Assembly (NCBI GenBank): GCA_964537995.1
Contig: CAZICW010000001.1
Coordinates: 1-64,000 of the forward strand
Length of the DNA: 64,000 nt
Direction of reading: 5' to 3'
DNA from: JAFLUQ01 sp964537995
GTDB taxonomy: Bacteria; Bacillota; Clostridia; UMGS1883
Numbering within the stretch: position 1 is the first letter of the stretch; the number at the start of each line of letters is the position of its first letter. The notes under the pieces were generated by a model. That model made no database searches. It was not told the origin of the DNA and saw only the letters and a program-made list of their open reading frames with translations. A program made the position numbers and the translations under genes. Positions 9,401 to 16,877 of this stretch are shown piece after piece.

Positions 9401-9838
9401 GAGCAGCGCGCGCGGAATTTCTCCCGCAAGACAGGCGGAAAGCGCAATAAGTCCGCCCTTGTATTTGCTCAGTATGCTGCGGTCAACGCGAGGCTTATAG
9501 TAAAAGCCGTCGATCCAGCCGGCGGAAACTATCTGTATAAGATTATTATAGCCCTCCTCATTTTTACACAGCAGCACAAGGTGATTTATTCCGTTGCCCT
9601 CGCGGCCGCGTTTATCGTACATATCGCGCGCCGTATAAATTTCGCAGCCGATTATCGGCTTTATTCCCTCCGCCTTGCACGCCTTGTAAAAATCCACCGC
9701 GCCGTACATGACGCCGTGGTCGGTAAGCGCTATGGCGGTCTGTCCCATCTCCTTCGCCTTTTTCGCCAGCTCGCTTATGCGGCACATACCGTCAAGCAAA
9801 CTGTATTCGCTGTGGACGTGCAGATGTGTAAAAGCCAT
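6404..9838 (-). CDS. dnaE: DNA polymerase III alpha subunit (DnaE)
   Basis: This 1144-residue C-family replicative polymerase has an N-terminal PHP domain (HLHVHSEYSLLDG, residues 4-16). The polymerase palm carries the catalytic PDFDVDFC motif near residue 394 and a GPGRGSGAGS motif near 350-360. A helix-hairpin-helix region and a C-terminal OB-fold near 980-1070 follow. The exonuclease insert typical of PolC is absent, so this is the DnaE type, which in Firmicutes works beside PolC. A GTG nine bases upstream is in frame, but it overlaps the ribosome-binding site. The ATG at 9838 with AAAGGAG at 8 nt is the start. The gene is monocistronic with its own promoter. Confidence 0.97.
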   Translation of the reverse strand: MAFTHLHVHSEYSLLDGMCRISELAKKAKEMGQTAIALTDHGVMYGAVDFYKACKAEGIKPIIGCEIYTARDMYDKRGREGNGINHLVLLCKNEEGYNNLIQIVSAGWIDGFYYKPRVDRSILSKYKGGLIALSACLAGEIPRALLSGNEDAARETVKYFKETFDEFYIELQDHGIDDQKRLNPLLLKLAKDTDTPIVVTNDSHYIEKTDAKNQDVLLCIQTGKRLDEPGRMRFATEEFYLKSEDEMRAVFPNLPEAFENTSKIADKCNFEFKFGERHLPEYDVPDGYTAKEYLRMLAEKGLKERYGEKAEQYRERMEYELGVIESMGFVDYYLIVWDFINYAKRHGIPVGPGRGSGAGSIVAYILRITDVEPMKYNLIFERFLNPERVSMPDFDVDFCPQRRGEVIDYVIKKYKPENVSQIGTFGTMKARGAIRDCGRVLGVPYSEVDIISKMVPMKPAMTLELAMRENPKLKAAYDENPTVKTIIDTAISIEGLPRNIGTHAAGVVIAGQPVSTYVPLQRSDNIISTQYTKDTVEELGLLKIDFLGLRNLTIIDDCLKILRSQGTDIKLDEIDYDVPEVYEMISEGDCDGVFQLESTGMRSFMRRLEPRNLEDIIAGIALYRPGPMDFIPTYIEAKADPKKIKYKHPSLEPILNMTYGCIVYQEQVMQIVQKLAGFSMGGADEVRRAMSKKKAKEMEKARNIFIYGELNDDGSVRVPGCIRNGIDEKTAISIYDDMDAFAKYAFNKSHSVCYAVVAYQTAYLKCLYPEAFMAALITSVMGENDKVAAYINNCTQKGIKILPPDINKSDSGFTIEGKAIRFGLTTIKNVGENFVNACVEERRKNGEFVSLRDFAARMAGGELNKRGVEGLIKSGAFDCLPGTRWQKLAIYEQTLSSASRNAKDNIAGQLSFFSMNEEENLADDFPEIPEKSNRALLDMEREATGIYISGHPLDEYREAINSLGLPEISRVLAAGSEDYSEISDGDTVTVVGLVSSLKEKITKNNTVMAFMELEDFTAGIEVIVFPKLYSSFGEIIRENNIVRLTGRVDVKDEEAPKLIMETAVPFSAKPVKNKGTLEITLNDEELPLLDRLRGIIFKYKGDTPIVVNCRYGGIPVSPKCNCSPSGELISAINSAVGRECAAVK

Positions 9839-9887
9839 TAAATTCACTCCTTTGACTTATAAAATTATATCCCGCTGTTATATCATA

Positions 9888-9916
9888 ACTGTAGCACGGC
9901 AGAATACATTTGTCAA
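9888..9916 (-). promoter_or_regulatory. Sigma-A promoter of dnaE
   Basis: On the minus strand TTGACA and TACAGT are separated by 17 nt, about 50 nt upstream of the dnaE ATG. Confidence 0.65.
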
Positions 9917-10077
9917 CATTTTTTAATTTTGTCGAAAGACATATTTTCAATACAATTGGCGTACAATGCTTAGAAGCGAAAATTTAAGTCAATTCCAAAT
10001 TTTTTGCAAATTATGTACAAGGTTTCCGACAGGTACGGCATACCATTGACGATGGCAGGTTTTCGGACGCCGGATAA

Positions 10078-10269
10078 CGTAATCTGTCTCACGCGGCAGC
10101 AACAGAGGATATTTCGGAGCCGGCGCAATATAACATTGACAAAGTACGGGAAATCGCGGAAAAGATTATCGACTTGCGCAAGGAGCCGCTTTGCTTTGAG
10201 ACAATACTGCAGCGGCTGCGCTTTTTGGTCAAGCGTCCGAAGCCGCAATACGGTCGATGCGCTCCGTAA
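10078..10269 (+). pseudogene. Remnant of an MBL-fold metallohydrolase C-terminus
   Basis: The 563-nt region between dnaE and spoIVA contains no intact gene. One frame begins directly after an in-frame stop and encodes a segment starting SHAAATEDI and continuing with IDKVREIAEKIIDL and EPLCFETILQ. To me this resembles the region after the metallo-beta-lactamase core in clostridial MBL-fold hydrolases, where a histidine-containing S/GH-A motif is followed by a helix and a small winged-helix-like tail. The frame breaks after FETILQ and no start codon or catalytic HxHxDH core is present. I therefore call it a decayed fragment. The assignment is from memory of the family and is tentative. Confidence 0.4.
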
Positions 10270-10351
10270 AGCTCGCTTGAAGCGGTATTATGCCCGCAGC
10301 GCGAAGTCTCGGCAAGCCGGACGAATGACCGAGTGTTTTTTCATTTTTCGG

Positions 10352-10379
10352 AATATTTTTCTCCGCCTTAAAATATAAT
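10352..10379 (+). promoter_or_regulatory. Candidate sigma-E promoter of spoIVA
   Basis: AATATT, a 14-nt spacer and AATATAAT lie about 32 nt upstream of the spoIVA ATG. The spacing and boxes resemble sigma-E promoters (-35 ATATT, -10 CATACAAT). In other spore-formers spoIVA is mother-cell expressed under sigma-E. The sequence match is partial. Confidence 0.4.
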
Positions 10380-10411
10380 TAAACTGTATCAAGCTACGAG
10401 GAGGAAATTCA

Positions 10412-11884
10412 ATGAACAGCATATACGGCGATATTGCCAAGCGAACCAAGGGCGACATATATATAGGCGTTGTGGGACCTGTGCGCACCGGGAAGTCCAC
10501 CTTCATAAAAAAATTCATGGACACGATTGTGCTTCCGAACATAAGCGACGAATACCGGCGCGCAAGGGCGCAGGATGAGCTTCCGCAAAGCGCCGCCGGA
10601 CGCACAATCATGACTACCGAGCCGAAGTTTATTCCCAACGAAGCGGTCAGCATAAGCTTTGACGGAAATACCTCCTTCCGTGTCCGCCTTATCGACTGCG
10701 TCGGATACATTGTCAGCTCCGCCATGGGTCACACCGAGGACGACCGTCCGCGCATGGTAAGTACGCCGTGGTTCGAGGATGACATTGAATTTGACAAGGC
10801 AGCCGAAATCGGAACACGCAAGGTCATTTGCGAGCACAGCACCATAGGCATTGTCATGACGACAGACGGCAGCATCTGCGACATTCCCCGCGGCGACTAC
10901 ACAGCCGCTGAGGAAAGAGTTGTCTCCGAGCTGAAGGAAATCGACAAGCCCTTCATTATAGTTCTTAATTCCGCGCATCCGTCCGACCCGCAAACGGAAA
11001 AGCTCCGCGCCGAGCTGGAGGAAAAATACGAAACGCCGGTCGCGGCGGTATCCTGCGTTGAGCTTACATCTCGCGACATTGAGGAAATCATAAAGGCGGT
11101 GCTTTACGAATTTCCGCTCAACGAAATAAGCATAAATCTTCCGAAGTGGATCGACGCTCTGCCGATGGAGCATTATCTTAAGGCGTCGCTTTTTGCGTCG
11201 GTCAGGGACGGTCTTTTGCCGCTCGGCAAAATAAGTCAACTGAAAGACGCCGCAGCCGCGCTTTGCGGCAACGAATATATAAAATCCGCCGTCATTGAAA
11301 AAATTTCTCCCGACTGCGGAAACGCCGTCATAGCCATAAGCGCAAACGATGACCTGTTCTATAGGGTTATAAGCGAAACCACGGGGGTAAAGCTGAATGA
11401 CGACGAGGATTTAATTGACTTTATAACCGAAACGGCAAAAATTCAGAAAAGGTACGGTAAGCTGGAGTATGCCCTGCATGAGGTCGAACAGACAGGTTAC
11501 GGCATAGTTTTTCCGTCGGTTGAGGAGCTTACGCTGAAGGAACCGGAAATCATGAAGCAAGGCGGTCGCTTCGGCGTGCGCCTTAAAGCGAGCGCTCCGA
11601 GCATACATCTTATCAAGGCTCAAATCGAGACGGAAATAAATCCCATCGTAGGCAGCGAAAAGCAAAGCGAGGAGCTTGTGAGCTACCTGCTTTCAGAATT
11701 TGAGAACGATCCCGTGAAAATTTGGGAAAGCAACATTTTCGGAAAATCTCTCCACGACCTTGTCAACGAAGGACTGAACGCGAAGCTGAACAAAATGCCG
11801 AATGACGCAAGATACAAGCTTCGGGAAACCCTTGAAAAGATTATTAACGACGGAAGCGGCGGCTTAATCTGCATAATTCTGTAA
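10412..11884 (+). CDS. spoIVA: Stage IV sporulation protein A, spore-coat ATPase
   Basis: SpoIVA is a mother-cell ATPase that polymerises on the forespore surface and forms the base layer of the spore coat. The 490-residue protein is the expected length. It carries the N-terminal Walker A GPVRTGKS (22-29) and a TRAFAC-GTPase-like domain with the LIDCVGYIV segment. Family-typical middle and C-terminal domains follow. AGGAGG precedes the ATG. The gene is transcribed alone and a candidate sigma-E promoter lies just upstream. Its presence is direct evidence for endospore formation. Confidence 0.97.
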   Translation: MNSIYGDIAKRTKGDIYIGVVGPVRTGKSTFIKKFMDTIVLPNISDEYRRARAQDELPQSAAGRTIMTTEPKFIPNEAVSISFDGNTSFRVRLIDCVGYIVSSAMGHTEDDRPRMVSTPWFEDDIEFDKAAEIGTRKVICEHSTIGIVMTTDGSICDIPRGDYTAAEERVVSELKEIDKPFIIVLNSAHPSDPQTEKLRAELEEKYETPVAAVSCVELTSRDIEEIIKAVLYEFPLNEISINLPKWIDALPMEHYLKASLFASVRDGLLPLGKISQLKDAAAALCGNEYIKSAVIEKISPDCGNAVIAISANDDLFYRVISETTGVKLNDDEDLIDFITETAKIQKRYGKLEYALHEVEQTGYGIVFPSVEELTLKEPEIMKQGGRFGVRLKASAPSIHLIKAQIETEINPIVGSEKQSEELVSYLLSEFENDPVKIWESNIFGKSLHDLVNEGLNAKLNKMPNDARYKLRETLEKIINDGSGGLICIIL

Positions 11885-11911
11885 CGGACGCCGCGAAAAG
11901 CTATTCGGCGG

Positions 11912-12550
11912 CTATTTTATTTCCTCCATATCGGCATCATAGATTGCGAGGCGTTCATATTCGCAGTCGCCGCTGTCATAGCCGCCGATATATTTATTCA
12001 TAGCCCTGACGACAACGTCCGGCTTGAGATTTTTTTCGCTGCCGGCGCTGAGAACCATATCCATACACTCCCCGACAGGACGAATTTCCGCAATATCCTC
12101 GCGAATGTCGGTATCCTTAATTCCGCTCTTCGTCTTTTTGTCAATCACAATTTCCTTCATTTCCATAAATTTCACGACGGACGGAGGCATATGCTCCGGC
12201 GTTACGCGATAGAGTGCGTAGCGCAGTTTTTTCATGCGGCTTTTTCCCGTATGCACGCTGAGGATTTTTATTCCGAGCGGAAGCGCGGCATTGAGCCGCT
12301 GTTTTATTTCATCGGCGGGAAGCTCCTCCGTCAAGCGAAATTCCAAAAGCTCACAGCGGCTTGTGCAGCCGACGGGAAGCGGCAGCGCAAAGCTCAACAG
12401 AGGATGCGGATTAAAGCCCTCCGAAAAGGCGACCGGCAGCTTCGCGCGGCGCATGGCACGGTTATAGGCGCGCACAAAATCAAGGTGTGAGATATATTTT
12501 GCGTTGTCGGTTTTTTCATAAACAAGATAGTAATCGTAACAGTCGTTCAT
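11912..12550 (-). CDS. TIGR03936 / DUF2344 radical SAM-associated protein
   Basis: This 212-residue protein matches the DUF2344 family, which is encoded directly after, or fused to, a B12-binding radical SAM protein. The conserved N-terminus has a YEK-x-x-x-A-x-Y-I-SHLDF segment followed by FSEGFNPHPLLSFALPLPVG. Its start codon lies immediately after the stop of the radical SAM gene, so the two are translationally coupled. The ribonuclease G gene that often follows this pair is absent. A role in tRNA or ribosome-related modification has been suggested for the pair. It is not established and I do not assign one. Confidence 0.9.
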   Translation of the reverse strand: MNDCYDYYLVYEKTDNAKYISHLDFVRAYNRAMRRAKLPVAFSEGFNPHPLLSFALPLPVGCTSRCELLEFRLTEELPADEIKQRLNAALPLGIKILSVHTGKSRMKKLRYALYRVTPEHMPPSVVKFMEMKEIVIDKKTKSGIKDTDIREDIAEIRPVGECMDMVLSAGSEKNLKPDVVVRAMNKYIGGYDSGDCEYERLAIYDADMEEIK

Positions 12551-14440
12551 CTATTCCCCGCGACTCCTTTTCATAAACTCAAGGCTGTTTTTTTCCTTAT
12601 AGACGCTGCATTTGCCGTCCGCGCAGAGCCTGTTTGCGCCGCAGCCGCTGCATTTCAGGCGGCAGTGCGGAGTTGTGACGGCCTGCTTTGCCTTTTCGTT
12701 TTCACGCATAAGGAAATCCTTTGTTACGCCCACGTCAACAAAATCCCACGGGAAAAGCTCGTCAAGGCTGCGCTCACGAGTGTAAAAGTCCATGCTAATA
12801 CCGCAGTCGTCAAAGGCGCGCCGCCACTTATTCATATCAAAACATTCATTCCAGCTGTCAAGCTTACAGCCCAGCTCAAAGGCGCGGATAAGCACTTCGT
12901 TAAGCCTTCTGTCACCGCGGGCAAACACTCCCTCAAGAACGCTTACATCGCTTTGATGGTAGCTGTATTTGATGTGTCTGTTATGGATTTCGTCCTTAAG
13001 GAAAAGCTGTTTACGCCGCAGCGTCGGTATGCTGTTTTGCTCCGCCCACTGAAACGGAGTAAACGGCTTCGGCACAAAGCCCGCGACGCTTATATTCACC
13101 GACGGGGCGCGCTTTTTATTGGTTTTTGGGGAAGAATAATAACATTCGACAACCTTTTCCGAAAGCCGCGCTATTCCCGCAATGTCCTCATCGGTTTCAT
13201 AAGGCAGCCCTATCATGAAATACAGCTTTACGGTTATCCAGCCGCCGTCAAAGGCAAGGCTTACGCTGCGCATCAAATCCTCTTCGCGCACATTTTTATT
13301 TATGACGTCGCGCATACGCTGACTTCCCGCTTCGGGAGCAAAGGTCAATCCGCTCTTGCGCACCTTGCCGGCGCGTTCCATAAGTCCGAGGCTGAAATTA
13401 TCCACTCTCAGCGATGGCAAAGAAAGTCCTACCTTTTCTTTTTCGGTAAGCTCCAAAAGCCTGTCCGCAAGCTCCTCAAAGCAGGTGTAATCGCTTGTGG
13501 AAAGGCTGGAAAGGCTCATTTCCTCATAGCCCGTGGAGGCAAGCAGCCTTTTTGCGTCGTCCACAAGACGGTCGGGCGATTTTTCGCGCACGGGGCGGTA
13601 TATCATGCCTGCCTGACAGAAACGGCAGCCGCGTATGCATCCGCGGAAAACCTCAAGACTTACACGGTCATGGATAATATCCATAAACGGAACAATGAAT
13701 TTTTCCGGAAAAACGACGCTGTCCAGATCCTCTATTATGCGTTTACGCACTCTCGGCTTCGCTTCGGGGCAGTTCGGCGTCATGGATTTAAGTGTTCCGT
13801 CGTCGTTATATTCCACATCGTAAAGGCAGGGAACGTAAATCCCCTCGATTTTTGCGATTTTTTTCAGATAATCAATACGCTTCCCGCCCTCCGCTTTCCA
13901 TTCGTTATAGGCGTCCATAAGCTCATTTATGACTTCCTCTCCCTCGCCCATGGTAAAAAAATCAAATATTTCCGCAAGCGGCTCGGGATTGTAGGCGCAA
14001 GGGCCTCCGGCGTTGACAAAGGGGTCGTCCTCTCCCCTTTCGCGGGATCGCAAAGGTATGCCCGCCATATCAAGCATATTCAAAATGTTTGTATAGCTCA
14101 TTTCATATTGAAGAGTCACGCCGACAAAATCAAATTCTCCGACGGGCGTTCTTGTTTCAATTGAAAACAGCGGCACATTTTCCCGCCGCATTTCCTCCTC
14201 CATATCAATCCACGGAGCAAAAACTCTTTCGCAATACACATCGGGACGAAGATTGAGACAGTGGTAAAGTATCTTTATGCCGAGGTGGCTCATGCCGACC
14301 TCGTAGGTGTCGGGAAAAGCAAAGGCATATCGAATTTTTACGCTGTCGGGATTTTTTATCACGGAATTAAGCTCGCCGCCGCTGTAGCGCGTGGGCTTCT
14401 GAACCCGTTTCAAAATGCGGTCTATGTTTACCGTACTCAT
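12551..14440 (-). CDS. TIGR03960 B12-binding-domain radical SAM protein
   Basis: This 629-residue enzyme has an N-terminal B12-binding-like Rossmann region, roughly residues 20-180. The radical SAM core carries the 4Fe-4S motif CIRGCRFC near residue 267. The C-terminal cysteine cluster CRLKCSGCGANRLC near 595-608 is typical of this family. The ATG at 14440 has AAAGGA at good spacing. A longer upstream extension is arginine-rich and lacks a ribosome-binding site, so it was rejected. It is the first gene of a two-gene operon with the DUF2344 partner and has a clear promoter at 14586-14614. The precise substrate of the family is not known to me. Confidence 0.93.
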   Translation of the reverse strand: MSTVNIDRILKRVQKPTRYSGGELNSVIKNPDSVKIRYAFAFPDTYEVGMSHLGIKILYHCLNLRPDVYCERVFAPWIDMEEEMRRENVPLFSIETRTPVGEFDFVGVTLQYEMSYTNILNMLDMAGIPLRSRERGEDDPFVNAGGPCAYNPEPLAEIFDFFTMGEGEEVINELMDAYNEWKAEGGKRIDYLKKIAKIEGIYVPCLYDVEYNDDGTLKSMTPNCPEAKPRVRKRIIEDLDSVVFPEKFIVPFMDIIHDRVSLEVFRGCIRGCRFCQAGMIYRPVREKSPDRLVDDAKRLLASTGYEEMSLSSLSTSDYTCFEELADRLLELTEKEKVGLSLPSLRVDNFSLGLMERAGKVRKSGLTFAPEAGSQRMRDVINKNVREEDLMRSVSLAFDGGWITVKLYFMIGLPYETDEDIAGIARLSEKVVECYYSSPKTNKKRAPSVNISVAGFVPKPFTPFQWAEQNSIPTLRRKQLFLKDEIHNRHIKYSYHQSDVSVLEGVFARGDRRLNEVLIRAFELGCKLDSWNECFDMNKWRRAFDDCGISMDFYTRERSLDELFPWDFVDVGVTKDFLMRENEKAKQAVTTPHCRLKCSGCGANRLCADGKCSVYKEKNSLEFMKRSRGE

Positions 14441-14585
14441 GTCATAAATCCTTTCTTTTTTCGCGGAACAAACGTTGCGACGCCGTCGTCCGCTCAAGCG
14501 CCTCCGCAGAAGATTATACTCCCGCAAAAACGGCGAACGGCGCCCGCCGCCTTAGAAGGGGACGTCTGCGCTTAGGTTATATATT

Positions 14586-14614
14586 ATTATAATACAAAGG
14601 AAATTTTTCGTCAA
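14586..14614 (-). promoter_or_regulatory. Sigma-A promoter of the radical SAM/DUF2344 operon
   Basis: On the minus strand TTGACG and TATAAT are separated by 17 nt. The leader is about 140 nt and I see no recognisable riboswitch in it. Confidence 0.7.
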
Positions 14615-14640
14615 GCTTTATCGGTGTGTTTTTTGCAAAA

Positions 14641-15171
14641 TCAATACAGGTTCTGCAAAAAATCCGCCGCTCGTTTTATTTTTCTGTACTGCGCCGAGGC
14701 GGCGTAGCGGCCGTGAAGGAGCATAATTATTACCGCTCCGACGGGGACAATGCCGTTTATGAAGCAAAGCATCACCGTATACAGCAAAGCGTAGCCTCCG
14801 ATTTCGAGGGCGACGCGCTCTCCGACGAGCGCGGAAAGAATTCTTCCTCCGTCAAGCGGCAGCACCGGAATCAGGTTGAACAGCAAAATCCACAGCGTCT
14901 GCGGCGAAAGCACCGGTATAAGCAGCAAGCTGACAAAGGGTCCCGCCGCGTAAACGAAAATTTTCGCCGCGCGTCCGCTTATTTCTCCTACATACAGCGA
15001 CCAACCGAACGGCGTCAGCGAAAAAACCGGATTTCTTTTCCCGATAATAAATGCCGCAAGCCCGTGTCCAAGCTCATGCAGCAGAGCTGACAGCAGGAGC
15101 TTGACAAAATTTTTGTTCCAAATAAAAAAGGCGATCGGAATAATCGCCGCCGGACTCAGCTTTAATTTCAA
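14641..15171 (-). CDS. spoIVFB: Site-2 protease, SpoIVFB-like (M50 family)
   Basis: This integral membrane zinc metalloprotease has about 176 residues. HELGH is at roughly residues 32-36, and the second metal-ligand motif LPLDGGR (Asp near 107) lies in a later membrane segment, as in SpoIVFB. SpoIVFB cleaves pro-sigma-K in the mother cell, and a sigK gene is present in this window. The protein lacks the extra C-terminal CBS-type domain of the Bacillus enzyme and is therefore minimal. An in-frame GTG at 15186 abuts its own ribosome-binding site. The TTG at 15171 overlaps the upstream stop codon (TTGA) and gives a family-like N-terminus, so it is preferred. It is translationally coupled to the small gene upstream. 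Confidence 0.78.
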   Translation of the reverse strand: MKLKLSPAAIIPIAFFIWNKNFVKLLLSALLHELGHGLAAFIIGKRNPVFSLTPFGWSLYVGEISGRAAKIFVYAAGPFVSLLLIPVLSPQTLWILLFNLIPVLPLDGGRILSALVGERVALEIGGYALLYTVMLCFINGIVPVGAVIIMLLHGRYAASAQYRKIKRAADFLQNLY

Positions 15172-15368
15172 ACGGGCAGCACACACCTTCCGAGAGCCTT
15201 AAGCTCCTTCAGCAGCAAACCGAGATCCACGCTGTAGAACATTTTTTCCTTGATTGCGTCAAAGCCGTCGGGAGTTAAACGGTGAATTACTAAAAACAGC
15301 AAAAGCAAAAAAAGGCAGATTGCCGTTCTGAAAAGAAAATTCATAAATCTGCCCCGCAGGTCGGACAT
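15168..15368 (-). CDS. Small single-pass membrane protein, possible reduced SpoIVFA
   Basis: This 66-residue protein has one strongly hydrophobic segment, roughly residues 11-28, and a short tail ending DLGLLLKELKALGR-CVLPV. The membrane segment and following stretch resemble the N-terminus of SpoIVFA-type M23 proteins, and its position directly upstream of the SpoIVFB-like protease matches the spoIVFAB operon. The extracytoplasmic M23/LytM domain is missing altogether. AAAGGGGG precedes the ATG. It could be a minimal regulator that holds the protease inactive, or simply an unrelated small membrane protein. The SpoIVFA assignment is inference. Confidence 0.55.
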   Translation of the reverse strand: MSDLRGRFMNFLFRTAICLFLLLLFLVIHRLTPDGFDAIKEKMFYSVDLGLLLKELKALGRCVLPV

Positions 15369-15437
15369 AATGCAAGCCCCCTTTTTAATCGGAAATCCAT
15401 GACTTCCCTCTTCTCTCCAATATATGAATTTTAGGGC

Positions 15438-15466
15438 TTGAAAATTCCGTCGAAGTATAGTAAAAT
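15438..15466 (+). promoter_or_regulatory. Sigma-A promoter of the MATE gene
   Basis: TTGAAA and TAAAAT are separated by 17 nt, with GGAGG and the ATG about 20 nt downstream. Confidence 0.65.
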
Positions 15467-15487
15467 ATTGTTTCGGAGGATGAGGCT

Positions 15488-16855
15488 ATGTCATTATTCG
15501 GCAAAGAAATTTTCAACAAAAAAACATTTAAAATATATCTTACGATGGTAATTCCGCTGACGCTGCAAAATCTTGTCACAAGCAGCATAAATCTGCTGGA
15601 CAACCTTATGATAGGCGCTTTGGGCGAAACCGAGCTGGCGGGAGTTTCCATGGCTAACAAGGTTTTTTTCGTATACAACCTCATGGTGTTCGGCGTGTGC
15701 AGCGGAGCAATTGTGTTTTTTTCACAATTCTGGGGTAAGCGCGACGAGCGGGGGCTGAAAAATGTTATGAGCGTCGGGCTTACGCTGTGCGTTACGCTTG
15801 CCGTTGTATTTACCGCGGCAGGGCTGCTGTTTCCGCGGCGGCTTATGGCGCTGCTTGCCGGAGCGAATACGGAAATTATAAGCGACGGCGCAAAATATCT
15901 GCGCATATCGGCGCTGAGCTATATGTTTTTCGGTCTGAGCTTCATAATGGGCGCGGGACTGAAATCCGTAGAAAGACCCACTCCTCCGCTTGTCGGAAGC
16001 ATTGTTTCTCTCACGGTGAACGGCTGCCTGAATTATATTCTCATTTTCGGAAAGCTCGGGCTTCCCGCCCTCGGAATCGGAGGAGCGGCAATTGCCACGG
16101 TCACGGCGCGTATTTGCGAATTGATTACGGTGCTTATAGGCGGACGGAGGCATTGGCGGCTGTTCTTCGGAAAGCCGAAAACGGCGTTCGGCTTCCCGAA
16201 GGGCTTCATCAAAGCCTATGCTTCGGCAAGTTTGCCCGTGTTTTTCAACGAATCGCTCTGGGGAATCGGCATAACCGTCTACGGTGCGGTAATGGCGAGA
16301 ATGGGCAGCGGTCCTGCCGCCGCCTACAGCATAGTAAGCACAGTGGAAAATATGCTTTTTTCAATGGTATTCGGGACGGCGACCGCCGCCGGAGTTATAA
16401 CGGGGCGTGAAATCGGCGCCAAAAGACCGGATTCCGCCGTAATGAAAAGCCGGTTTTTCCACACCGTATCGCTGGGGCAGGGGATTGTAATCGCCGCCGT
16501 ATTATTTGCCGCGGCGCCAAAAATTGCGCTTATGTTTGAGCTTACTCCCGAAACGAGGCTGCTCTGTATCCGTATGCTTCGGGTGTGCGCCTGCTTTACG
16601 CTGACAAAATCCTATCAGGTGGTCGCAATAGTGGGAACAATGAGAAGCGCGGGCGACACGGTATTCTGTATGATTTGCGACACCGGCAGCGTATGGCTTA
16701 TCGGTGTTCCCTTGGTCTGCCTTGCGGGGCTTGTGCTGGAGCTGCCGGCTCCCGCCGTACTGGCGGCAAGCTATATTGAAGAGGTCGTTAAATGCGTCGC
16801 CGTAAAGCTTCGGCTTAAAAGCGGAAAATGGATACATGATTTGGTAAACGAATAA
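15488..16855 (+). CDS. MATE family multidrug/cation antiporter
   Basis: This 455-residue polytopic membrane protein has the 12-helix, two-bundle layout of MATE (NorM/DinF-like) exporters. The family N-terminus reads IPLTLQNLVTSSINLLDNLMIG, followed by GETELAGVSMANKVF. The second half repeats the pattern from FFNESLWGIG. MATE proteins use Na+ or H+ gradients to expel cationic drugs or metabolites, and the substrate cannot be read from sequence. The next gene follows after 22 nt and may be co-transcribed. Confidence 0.92.
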   Translation: MSLFGKEIFNKKTFKIYLTMVIPLTLQNLVTSSINLLDNLMIGALGETELAGVSMANKVFFVYNLMVFGVCSGAIVFFSQFWGKRDERGLKNVMSVGLTLCVTLAVVFTAAGLLFPRRLMALLAGANTEIISDGAKYLRISALSYMFFGLSFIMGAGLKSVERPTPPLVGSIVSLTVNGCLNYILIFGKLGLPALGIGGAAIATVTARICELITVLIGGRRHWRLFFGKPKTAFGFPKGFIKAYASASLPVFFNESLWGIGITVYGAVMARMGSGPAAAYSIVSTVENMLFSMVFGTATAAGVITGREIGAKRPDSAVMKSRFFHTVSLGQGIVIAAVLFAAAPKIALMFELTPETRLLCIRMLRVCACFTLTKSYQVVAIVGTMRSAGDTVFCMICDTGSVWLIGVPLVCLAGLVLELPAPAVLAASYIEEVVKCVAVKLRLKSGKWIHDLVNE

Positions 16856-16877
16856 AGAGGAAAGGGCTGAACGGTTA

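Noticed and set aside
12665..14164. A 499-codon open frame opposite the radical SAM gene
   Set aside because: It is antisense to a gene with clear radical SAM motifs, and its composition is unlike real proteins.
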